From: Saprospiraceae bacterium UBA7687
Lineage (GTDB): Bacteria > Bacteroidota > Bacteroidia > Chitinophagales > Saprospiraceae
Assembly (NCBI GenBank): GCA_002482845.1
Contig: DLGT01000058.1
Coordinates: 27,391 to 91,390 of the forward strand
Length of the DNA: 64,000 nucleotides
Direction: 5' to 3'
Below are positions 35,620 to 44,352 of this stretch, piece by piece. A program made the translations under genes and the position numbers. The notes beneath the pieces were generated by a model. It was not told where the DNA came from. It saw nothing but the letters and a program-made list of their open reading frames with translations, and did not search any database. Numbering within the stretch: the first letter of the stretch is position 1; each line of letters begins with the position of its first letter.

Positions 35620-37326
35620 ATGAGATTAATAAATAAATACCTTATCGGGGCTGTCATGTTGACCATGTCGATATATTTTGTATCATGTGGAGATTCATTT
35701 TTGGATACAAAACTTCAAAATGCGATAACTGAAGATATCCTTTCTGAAAGACAAGCCGGTATAGATGCAAGTCTAATTAGTACTTATAAGATGCTCAATG
35801 GATTTACCAATACGGTTGGAAATGTTTGGGGAGCAGCGCCTTCTAATTACTTCTATAACTCAGCATCTGATGATCAACACAAAGGTTCAGAACCGTCGGA
35901 TAATGCAGATGGATATCACGATATAAATTTGTATCAATGGTCACCTGGATTAAAATCCTTCCGAGATAAATTCATAAGTGTATATGAAGGAGTCAATAGA
36001 TCAAACAAAACGATTATCTTAGCTGATAAACTTTCTGCTAATGACCCTACCACAGTAGAAGCAAATGTTGTAGTTAAAGCTGAAGCAAAGTTCTTACGAG
36101 CTTGGTATCATTTTGAAGCATACAAAATGTGGAAAAACATCCCTTATTATACAGAAGTTGATGTTCAAAACAACGAATTTAGAAAACCAAATGATGTGGA
36201 TGTGATTCCGTTGATCATTGCTGACCTAGACGCTGCCATTGCTGACCTTCCAGCTAATAAAACGGCTGTTGGCAGATCTGATAAAACTGTGGCTCAAGCA
36301 CTAAAAGGTAAGGTGCTTTTATACAACAATGACTTCGCAGGCGCCAAAACAGCATTTGATATTGTTGTAAATTCAGGAAAATACAGTTTAAATCCTTGCT
36401 ATTTTGATAATTTCAATTTAGCAACTGATAATAGTCCAGAATCAATTTTTGCACTGCAAGCAGCTGTAAAAGATGGTGATGGTGATGGTGCAAATGGTAA
36501 TTTTCTAGAAAGACTAGCAGCCCCGCACTCTGGGTCTCACACTGGCTGTTGTGGATATAACAACCCAACACAAGATTTGGCTAATGCATATCAGGTGGAT
36601 GCCAATGGATTACCAGTAGCAAATTGGAATGCCAATAGAATCACAGTTGGTGCAGCAACTCCTGTAGATCCTAGATTAGACTGGGTGATGGGTAGAACAG
36701 GCGTTCCTTATTTAGATTGGGGCGTACACTCTGATGGTTGGATTAGAGGAAATGGCTGGTCTGGATTTTATTCAGCTAAGAAAAACATGAAACTCACCAC
36801 GGATGTAGCTGGAGCATCGTGGAATAATAATCAAGTGCATGCCAAAAATGTAAACTTCATCAGATATGCAGATGTATTGCTAATGTTGGCTGAAGCTGAA
36901 GTAGAAGTAGGTAGCCTTGAAAGAGCAAGAGACTTAGTCAATCAAGTGAGAAGAAGAGCAGGTGGATGCGCCCAAGGACCAGCAGAAGGCCCTGTTGCAG
37001 TCGCCATCAACGATAGTAAAATCACATGGGCAACTTACAAAGTAGGAGAATATACTGCTCCTTGGTCAAGCAAAGACGCAGCAAGAGATGCTGTCAGAAG
37101 AGAAAGAAGATTGGAGTTAGCAACAGAAGGACATAGAATATTTGATCTTAGAAGATGGAATATTGTAAAACCAACCATCGACGCTTTCCGTGCATACGAA
37201 AAAACAGTCATCAATGGCGCACTTGACGCTGCTGGTCCTGTAGAAGCAAGACATAATGTATTTCCACTTCCTGGCGTAGAGATTGGTCTTTCCGCTGGCG
37301 CACTTAAACAAAACGAAGGATTTTAA
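35620..37326 (+). CDS. susD: SusD/RagB-family glycan-binding lipoprotein
   Basis: 568 residues. Lipoprotein signal with Cys23 (YFVSCGDSFLD). The N-terminal SusD-like region holds AEAKFLRAWYHFEAYKMW, the TPR-forming helix of the family. The C-terminal region holds NVNFIRYADVLLMLAEAEVE and AVRRERRLELATEGHRIFDL followed by RRW, both diagnostic. It forms the surface lid on SusC and binds the incoming glycan. It follows susC with no terminator between; a strong terminator follows its own stop. Confidence 0.95.
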   Translation: MRLINKYLIGAVMLTMSIYFVSCGDSFLDTKLQNAITEDILSERQAGIDASLISTYKMLNGFTNTVGNVWGAAPSNYFYNSASDDQHKGSEPSDNADGYHDINLYQWSPGLKSFRDKFISVYEGVNRSNKTIILADKLSANDPTTVEANVVVKAEAKFLRAWYHFEAYKMWKNIPYYTEVDVQNNEFRKPNDVDVIPLIIADLDAAIADLPANKTAVGRSDKTVAQALKGKVLLYNNDFAGAKTAFDIVVNSGKYSLNPCYFDNFNLATDNSPESIFALQAAVKDGDGDGANGNFLERLAAPHSGSHTGCCGYNNPTQDLANAYQVDANGLPVANWNANRITVGAATPVDPRLDWVMGRTGVPYLDWGVHSDGWIRGNGWSGFYSAKKNMKLTTDVAGASWNNNQVHAKNVNFIRYADVLLMLAEAEVEVGSLERARDLVNQVRRRAGGCAQGPAEGPVAVAINDSKITWATYKVGEYTAPWSSKDAARDAVRRERRLELATEGHRIFDLRRWNIVKPTIDAFRAYEKTVINGALDAAGPVEARHNVFPLPGVEIGLSAGALKQNEGF

Positions 37327-37350
37327 TGTGGCATTGATGTCCTATAAAAG

Positions 37351-37380
37351 GAGAAGGTCTAAAGCCTTCTCTTTTTTTTT
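37351..37380 (+). terminator. Terminator of the susC-susD operon
   Basis: GAGAAGG-N7-CCTTCTC is followed by nine T, 24 bp after the susD stop. Confidence 0.92.
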
Positions 37381-37475
37381 GTTTCTTTTAGACTTAACTT
37401 TAATCACATAGAAAAGATTGCACTTTATAGTTTTCCAAATTTTACAATTACATTTAGTTTTTTCATTTTATTTTG

Positions 37476-37483
37476 TAGTTTTG
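37476..37483 (+). promoter_or_regulatory. -7 element TAGTTTTG upstream of the first VCBS gene
   Basis: Matches TAnnTTTG, with TTTA 19 bp upstream as a partial -33. Together with the terminator it makes the VCBS-kinase genes a separate transcription unit. Confidence 0.6.
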
Positions 37484-37518
37484 TCAATAATTCATTTTAG
37501 ACCATTAATTCAGAAAGC

Positions 37519-40500
37519 ATGTTTTCCCCAAAAAACTTATGTATTATATTTATTCTGATATTCATTATTTCTTGCAAACAGAATGATAATAATAAATCAC
37601 AAGAAAATGAAAATTTTGTCTTGCTAAAGCCTTCTGAAACTAAAATAGATTTTATCAATGGTGTAAAAGATCAAAAAGAATTTAATGTCCTTAATTACAG
37701 AAATTACTACAATGGGGGAGGAGTAGCCATAGGTGACTTTAATAATGATGGACTCAAAGACATCTATTTTACTTCCAATCTCGAAGCAAATAAATTATAT
37801 CTCAACAAAAGCAATATGCAGTTTGAAGACATCACAGCTACTGCTGGAGTGGCCGGTAAAGGCGCATGGAGTACAGGTGTATCGCTTGTAGATATCAATC
37901 ATGATGGCTTTTTGGATATTTATGTTTGTAATTCAGGAGATGTAGCAGAAACAGATCGTAAAAATGAATTATTCATCAATAACGGTAATCTTACTTTTAC
38001 AGAGGCGGCAGCTCAATACGGTCTGGACGATGATGGTTTTTCTACCCATGCAGTTTTTTTTGATTATGATGCTGATGGAGATCTCGATTGTTTTGTCCTC
38101 AATAACAGTATGACAAATCCTAATAAAATCCAGCAAAATGCTACGCAACAAAGGATGGTTTTTGGTACACCTGGTGGAGATAGATTATACAGAAATGATG
38201 ATAATACATTTACAGATGTGACGCAGCAAGCAGGACTATTTTCAGGTGAGTCTGGTTTTGGATTGGGTGTTTCAGTAGCTGATGTGAATAATGATTTTTA
38301 TCCAGATATTTTTATTTCTAATGACTTTTGGGAAAGAGATTATCTTTATATCAACCAAAAAAATGGAACATTTAAAGAGTCACTCACTGAAAGAATGACT
38401 TATGTATCTGGCAATAGTATGGGCGGTGATATTGCCGATATCAACAATGATGGTCACATGGATATTTTCACAACAGATATGCTTCCTACTTCCAACAAAA
38501 GATTAAAGTCTGCTATCATGATGGAAGAATATTATCTAGATGAACTCAAATCAAAAAACAGTTATTTTTTTCAATATATCCAAAACTGTCTTCACGTAAA
38601 CAACGGTGATGGCACATTCAAAGAAACTGCATTTTATAGCGATGTCGCAAGCACGGATTGGAGTTGGGGCGCATTGATTTTTGATATGGACAATGATGGA
38701 TTAAAAGACATTTTTGTATCCAATGGCATCTATCATGACATCACTGACCGAGATTTTGTAGATTTTTTATCAGATAAAGAAGCCATCAAAAAAATCGTAG
38801 AAAAAACCAAAAGATCAGATTTCCGAGATTTTGTAGAATTATTGCCACACAACAAACAATCCAACTATGCTTTTATCAACCAAAGTGGTTTGAAATTCAA
38901 GAATCAATCGCAAAACTTAGGTTTAGCCGAACCAAGTTTTAGCAATGGATCAGCGTATGGCGATCTAGATAATGACGGTGATTACGACCTTGTGGTCAAT
39001 AACCTTAATATGGAAGCTTTTGTCTATAGAAATGACATCAAAAAAAATAACTTTGTAAGTATTGACCTTATCGGAAATGATAAAAACAAACTAGGCATTG
39101 GCGCTCAAGTCACAGTGTATGCAGGAGATTTAATACAAAAAAGCGAATGTATGCTATCTCGTGGATTTCAAAGTTCAGTGGACAATACTATGATATTTGG
39201 ATTGGGACAAAAAACGAAAATTGATTCTATTGTAGTTGTTTGGTCAGATGCAAAAAATCAAATCATAACCAACATTCCATCGATCAACCAAAAAATAAAA
39301 ATTAATTATGAGACCAATGCTTCAAAAAAAATCACTTCAACTTTAAATCAAACACCAATTTTTGAAGAAGTTTATACTAATCAAATATTCCATATTGAAA
39401 ATCAATATAATGATTTTGACCATGAAAGACTCATGCCACACCAACTCTCCAATGAAGGACCCAAAATAGTGGTTGGTGATGTAGATAAAGATGGCCAAAA
39501 AGATTTTATCATTCTAGGAGCAAAAGATCAGCCCAATCAATTATTCATCAATAATAAAGGGAAATTTACAAAAAAAGATGTACCCGATTTTGTAAATGAT
39601 CCTGGTAATGATAAAGTTTCAGGAGCATTTTTTGATTACGATCAAGATAATGACTTAGACCTTCTCGTTGGTGTAGGTGGTAATGAATACCAAGATGGTT
39701 TGATGGGTTTTGCTTCTTATTTTTATTTGAATGATGGCAAGGGCAATTTTAAAAGGGATCTGCTAGGGCCTAGTGTGACAGGATTTGTGGGTTGTGTCGA
39801 ACCTTTTGATATGGACAAAGACAATGATATGGATCTTTTTATCGGTGGTCGAGCGGTACCAGGTGCTTATGGCAATATACCAAGAAGTTGGCTTCTTCGT
39901 AATGACAATCAAACATACAACGACATAACTTCAGAAGATTCAGGTCCTGTAGGTATGGTGACAAGTGCAGCTTGGGCTGATATCAACCAAGACAAATGGG
40001 CAGATTTGCTCGTAGTTGGTGAATGGATGCCTATCACAGTTTTAGCTGGAAAAGATGGACAAATACTTCAAAAACAAGGCGCAATACCCAATAGTCACGG
40101 ATGGTGGAATGTCATCAAAGGCGCTGATCTGGATGGAGATGAGGATACCGATTATATCATTGGCAATTGGGGACACAATATGAAGCTGAAAGCAAGTACC
40201 GAACGCAAACTTGCTTGTTATGTAGGTGATTTTGATAATAATAAAAAAACTGAATCGATCTTGGAATGGTATGCTTACGAAGATGAAAAACCCTTTCCTT
40301 TTGCATCAAAAACGGACCTTTCAGCCTTATTGCCATTCATAAAGAAAAAAAATCTCAAGTACTCAGAATATGCCAAAAAACAAGTAAAAGACCTTATACC
40401 AGAAGACAAACTAGCAACATCTACACAATTGTTTGTTGACAATTTTAGCACATCTATATTGTGGAATGAAAACAACATATTCCGTCTTGAAGCCATGCCC

Positions 40501-40800
40501 GATGAAGCTCAAATGTCACCTGTTTTTGCTATCGAAGCGTCAGATTTTGACAATGATGGTCATATGGATATATTTTTAGGTGGGAACTTCTATAAATTAA
40601 AACCAGAAATGGGCAGATTAGATGGCTTTAATGGTGGATATTTCAAAGGTGATAGCAAAGGTAAATTCCAATATATCAACCACATTGCTTCTGGTCTGAA
40701 AGTTAAAGGCGAAGTCAGAGATGCTGCAATGATAGACAATGTCTTGATTGTAGCAAGGAATAATGCATCAGTTCAGTTTTTTAAAATTAACAAAAAATGA
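37519..40800 (+). CDS. VCBS/FG-GAP repeat lipoprotein with ASPIC/UnbV domain (first of a pair)
   Basis: 1093 residues. Lipobox FIISCKQ, Cys19. Many VCBS/FG-GAP blades carry Ca2+-binding loops of the form D.N.DG..D (DFNNDGLKDIYF, DINHDGFLDIYV, DINNDGHMDIF). An ASPIC/UnbV domain lies near 510-595 (LIGNDKNKLGIGAQVTVYAG), followed by a second propeller half. Such proteins are surface or periplasmic and frequent beside SusC/D systems for plant polysaccharides; they are thought to bind or present glycans, but no activity is settled. It overlaps the next, homologous gene by 4 bp (ATGA). Confidence 0.88.
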   Translation: MFSPKNLCIIFILIFIISCKQNDNNKSQENENFVLLKPSETKIDFINGVKDQKEFNVLNYRNYYNGGGVAIGDFNNDGLKDIYFTSNLEANKLYLNKSNMQFEDITATAGVAGKGAWSTGVSLVDINHDGFLDIYVCNSGDVAETDRKNELFINNGNLTFTEAAAQYGLDDDGFSTHAVFFDYDADGDLDCFVLNNSMTNPNKIQQNATQQRMVFGTPGGDRLYRNDDNTFTDVTQQAGLFSGESGFGLGVSVADVNNDFYPDIFISNDFWERDYLYINQKNGTFKESLTERMTYVSGNSMGGDIADINNDGHMDIFTTDMLPTSNKRLKSAIMMEEYYLDELKSKNSYFFQYIQNCLHVNNGDGTFKETAFYSDVASTDWSWGALIFDMDNDGLKDIFVSNGIYHDITDRDFVDFLSDKEAIKKIVEKTKRSDFRDFVELLPHNKQSNYAFINQSGLKFKNQSQNLGLAEPSFSNGSAYGDLDNDGDYDLVVNNLNMEAFVYRNDIKKNNFVSIDLIGNDKNKLGIGAQVTVYAGDLIQKSECMLSRGFQSSVDNTMIFGLGQKTKIDSIVVVWSDAKNQIITNIPSINQKIKINYETNASKKITSTLNQTPIFEEVYTNQIFHIENQYNDFDHERLMPHQLSNEGPKIVVGDVDKDGQKDFIILGAKDQPNQLFINNKGKFTKKDVPDFVNDPGNDKVSGAFFDYDQDNDLDLLVGVGGNEYQDGLMGFASYFYLNDGKGNFKRDLLGPSVTGFVGCVEPFDMDKDNDMDLFIGGRAVPGAYGNIPRSWLLRNDNQTYNDITSEDSGPVGMVTSAAWADINQDKWADLLVVGEWMPITVLAGKDGQILQKQGAIPNSHGWWNVIKGADLDGDEDTDYIIGNWGHNMKLKASTERKLACYVGDFDNNKKTESILEWYAYEDEKPFPFASKTDLSALLPFIKKKNLKYSEYAKKQVKDLIPEDKLATSTQLFVDNFSTSILWNENNIFRLEAMPDEAQMSPVFAIEASDFDNDGHMDIFLGGNFYKLKPEMGRLDGFNGGYFKGDSKGKFQYINHIASGLKVKGEVRDAAMIDNVLIVARNNASVQFFKINKK

Positions 40801-43800
40801 CGATCTCAAAATATATCATTGGCTGGATTTCTATAATGGTGTTTTGTACTTTTTCATGTAAAAATGTAAAGGAAGAACACTTCACACTCCTAAACCATAT
40901 TGACACCAATATCGACTTTAATAACACGATTATCGAGTCGGACAGCATCAATATTCTAGAAAATGAATACATCTACAATGGTGGTGGCGTAGCCATTGCC
41001 GATTTTAATGGAGATGGTTTGGAAGATGTTTTTTTTACTGGAAATATGGTGTCCAATCGACTATATCTTAACCAAGGTGATATGAAATTTAAAGATGTCA
41101 CAGATGAAAGTGGCGTCTCTGGTAATGGTAGGTGGTCAAGCGGCGTAGCTATAGTAGATATAAATCAAGATGGCAAACCCGATATGTATGTGACAGCAAC
41201 TTTCCATCAAAACAAGGCACTTAGAACCAATCTTTTGTACATTAATAAAAGTCAAGGTGATCAAGTAAAATTTGATGAAATGGCACTTGATTATGGCATT
41301 GCTGATACTAGCTACAGCACCAATGCCGTATTTTTTGATTATGACAATGACTTAGACCTAGACTTATTTATTATCAATAATAAAACAAAGACAAAAAATG
41401 ACATCGCTACTTACAAACTAGCCAAAAATGATCCTCGATCACCCAAAAGAGATAGACTATACCGAAATGATTTTGATGAATCAAAAGGACATCCATTTTT
41501 TACAGATGTATCAGAATCCGCAGGCATCATTCTCGAAGGCTTCAGTCTAGGTGTCAATATTTGTGACATTAATCAAGATGGTTGGAAAGACATTTATATT
41601 ACCAATGATTTTTTGTCTAATGACATTCTTTATATCAACAACCAAGATGGTACTTTTACCAATAAAATTAATGATTATGTCAACCATACTTGTTACTCAG
41701 CCATGGGCTTAGACATTGCCGACGTGAATAATGATGGATTAGATGATATCATTGCTTTGGACATGCTTCCTGAAAGCAATTTCCGTAAAAAAACGATGAT
41801 GGGCGCTAACAATTACACCAATTATCTCAATAATGCTTCTTTCCAATATACGCATCAGTTTGTAAGAAATGTGTTGCAACTCAATCGTGGTTTTGTGCCT
41901 GAATATGGTCATCCTGTGTTTAGCGAGATTGCACTTTCAGCAGGTATCGAAGCTACGGATTGGTCTTGGACACCTTTGGTGGCAGATTTTGATGGAGATG
42001 GTTGGAGAGATGTCATCATTACCAATGGTTTTCCCAAAGATATCACAGACAAAGATTTTATGGATTATCAGTCGGAAAATATGGCATTCATACCTAAGAC
42101 AGAGCTGCTTAATAAAATCCCACAAGTAAAACTCAAAAACTATGCATTCAGAAATAATCAAGACATGAGTTTTGCCAATGTCAGTAACGATTGGGGCATT
42201 CATACTACTACTTTTTCTAATGGTGCTGCATACGGCGATCTAGATAATGATGGCGATTTGGATTATATTGTCAATAACATCAACGATATAGCACATGTGT
42301 ATCAAAACAATACCAAACTCAATGATGCCAACCATTATTTGAATATTAAATTGGTAGGGCAAAAACCAAATTTAGAAGCCATCGGGGCCAATATAAAATA
42401 CCAAACATCCAATCTAAAAAGTACTTACGAACATTCTCTTTCACGCGGATATTTGTCTTCACATTCACCAACTATTTACCTCGGTCTTGGTAGCGATACT
42501 TTGGTAGATGTGGAAATATCTTGGCCTGATAAGTCTATTTCCATCATGAAAGGTATTCGTGCTAATCAGACAATAACCATTTATCAAAAAGATGCAAAAC
42601 CTAATCAAACCAAAACGAATGAACAATCTAATTTTGAAACACTTTTGGTACAAAATTCAATCATTCGACCTGATACTTTTTCTGAAGTAGATTATATCGA
42701 CTATAATTTTGACCCACTATTATATAAAAAATATTCAAATCTAGGTCCTGGTATTGCAGTGTCTGACATCAATGGTGATGGCCATGACGACTACTATATT
42801 ACAGGGTCAGCGATGCGAAAAGGCAAACTTTATTTTTCACAAAATGGACAATATCTTCCTGGAATTGAATTGCCATCAGACACAGAAAAAGAAGAGCTAG
42901 CTCCATTGTTTTTTGATGCAGACAATGATGGTGATGACGACTTGTATATCAGCTGTGGATCCAATGAATTTAGCAAGGACAATCCTAGACTCAAAGATAT
43001 TTTTCTGATTAATGACAATGGTAAATTTACAGATGCATCACATTTACTTCCCATCCCAAATATAAATACAGCTTGTGTCAAAGCAAGTGACTTTGATCAA
43101 GATGGAGATATTGATTTGTTTGTCGGTGGACGTTTTGTAACAGCAGAATTTCCAAAACCAGAACAAAGCTTTTTATTAGTTAATGAGTCTAAAAATGGTA
43201 ATATAAAATTCCGATTAGATACCAATATTTTTACTGATAAGCTTGGTATGGTGTCTGATGCTCTCTTTACAGATTTTGATGGTGACAACTGGCAAGATTT
43301 GATTGTAGTTGGCGAATGGTTTGAACTTGCTTTTTATAAAAATATTAATGGAAAATTAATGCATTGGACAGATCATGGATTGACTGCAACTTCTGGCTTT
43401 TGGAATAGTATCAATGGCGCAGATCTCGACAATGATGGTGACATCGACTATATGCTAGGTAATTATGGAACCAATTCGCTTGTAAAAGTAACAGCTCAAT
43501 ATCCTGCAAAGATATATAGCAAGGATTTTGATAATAATGGGTCTTATGATTTTATACCCACTGTATTTTTTAGAGATAAAAATGACCAATTCATAGAAAC
43601 GACTTATCATGTGAAAGGCGATCTAATAAAGGAGTTAAATGGTATTAGGAAAAATTTTGTTTTTTACCATCAAATGGCCAATGCTTCGATTGATAGTATC
43701 ATTACCAAATCCATGCAAAAAGATGCATTAATATCGCAGGTAAACTATTTGAATACGGCCATTCTAATTAATCTCGGCAATGGAAAATTTGAATTAAAAT

Positions 43801-44321
43801 CGCTTCCAGCTTTAGCTCAAATTGCACCAACCACAGGGACAATCATCGATGATTTGGATGGTGATGGCAATATGGATATCGTAATTGTAGGTAATAATTA
43901 TGGCAGTGAGTTGGGTATTGGCAGAATGGATGCAGGATTTGGTCTTTTACTTAAAGGTGATGGCAAAAATAATTTCATACCAATGGATGTTGCCAAATCA
44001 GGCTGGATGGTGCGATCAGATGCTAGAGCTTTGTCAAGGTTAGCGCAAAATGGCACTTCATCTTTAGTTTGCACGAATCAAAATGGACCAATCAAAAGTT
44101 ATAAAAAACTATCTGCTGAAAAAATCATTTTCCCACAAAAAGGTGAGACTAAAGTGACTTTCAAAGACGCTAATGGCAAGATTGTAAAAACAAGTGAAAT
44201 CTATCTTGGTAATGGATATCTTTCTCAATCAAGCAAGTCAGTGACGGTGCCAAAAACAGCGGCACAAGCGATATTTTATGGCATTAAAAACGCACAACGC
44301 ACAGTCAAAATTGATCAATAA
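40797..44321 (+). CDS. VCBS/FG-GAP repeat lipoprotein with ASPIC/UnbV domain (second of a pair)
   Basis: 1174 residues, paralogous to the preceding gene with the same domain order. Lipoprotein signal FCTFSCKN (Cys21). VCBS loops include DFNGDGLEDVFF, DINQDGKPDMYV and DLDNDGDLDYIV. The ASPIC/UnbV domain again starts near residue 511 (VGQKPNLEAIGANIKYQ). The C-terminal 80 residues (GETKVTFKDANGKIVKTSEI) have no counterpart in the first copy and may be a separate small beta domain. Translation is coupled to the first gene, and the xylulokinase-HTH gene follows by 31 bp. Confidence 0.87.
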   Translation: MTISKYIIGWISIMVFCTFSCKNVKEEHFTLLNHIDTNIDFNNTIIESDSINILENEYIYNGGGVAIADFNGDGLEDVFFTGNMVSNRLYLNQGDMKFKDVTDESGVSGNGRWSSGVAIVDINQDGKPDMYVTATFHQNKALRTNLLYINKSQGDQVKFDEMALDYGIADTSYSTNAVFFDYDNDLDLDLFIINNKTKTKNDIATYKLAKNDPRSPKRDRLYRNDFDESKGHPFFTDVSESAGIILEGFSLGVNICDINQDGWKDIYITNDFLSNDILYINNQDGTFTNKINDYVNHTCYSAMGLDIADVNNDGLDDIIALDMLPESNFRKKTMMGANNYTNYLNNASFQYTHQFVRNVLQLNRGFVPEYGHPVFSEIALSAGIEATDWSWTPLVADFDGDGWRDVIITNGFPKDITDKDFMDYQSENMAFIPKTELLNKIPQVKLKNYAFRNNQDMSFANVSNDWGIHTTTFSNGAAYGDLDNDGDLDYIVNNINDIAHVYQNNTKLNDANHYLNIKLVGQKPNLEAIGANIKYQTSNLKSTYEHSLSRGYLSSHSPTIYLGLGSDTLVDVEISWPDKSISIMKGIRANQTITIYQKDAKPNQTKTNEQSNFETLLVQNSIIRPDTFSEVDYIDYNFDPLLYKKYSNLGPGIAVSDINGDGHDDYYITGSAMRKGKLYFSQNGQYLPGIELPSDTEKEELAPLFFDADNDGDDDLYISCGSNEFSKDNPRLKDIFLINDNGKFTDASHLLPIPNINTACVKASDFDQDGDIDLFVGGRFVTAEFPKPEQSFLLVNESKNGNIKFRLDTNIFTDKLGMVSDALFTDFDGDNWQDLIVVGEWFELAFYKNINGKLMHWTDHGLTATSGFWNSINGADLDNDGDIDYMLGNYGTNSLVKVTAQYPAKIYSKDFDNNGSYDFIPTVFFRDKNDQFIETTYHVKGDLIKELNGIRKNFVFYHQMANASIDSIITKSMQKDALISQVNYLNTAILINLGNGKFELKSLPALAQIAPTTGTIIDDLDGDGNMDIVIVGNNYGSELGIGRMDAGFGLLLKGDGKNNFIPMDVAKSGWMVRSDARALSRLAQNGTSSLVCTNQNGPIKSYKKLSAEKIIFPQKGETKVTFKDANGKIVKTSEIYLGNGYLSQSSKSVTVPKTAAQAIFYGIKNAQRTVKIDQ

Positions 44322-44352
44322 TTCAAATGTATTTTACAAAAAATAAATCAGT

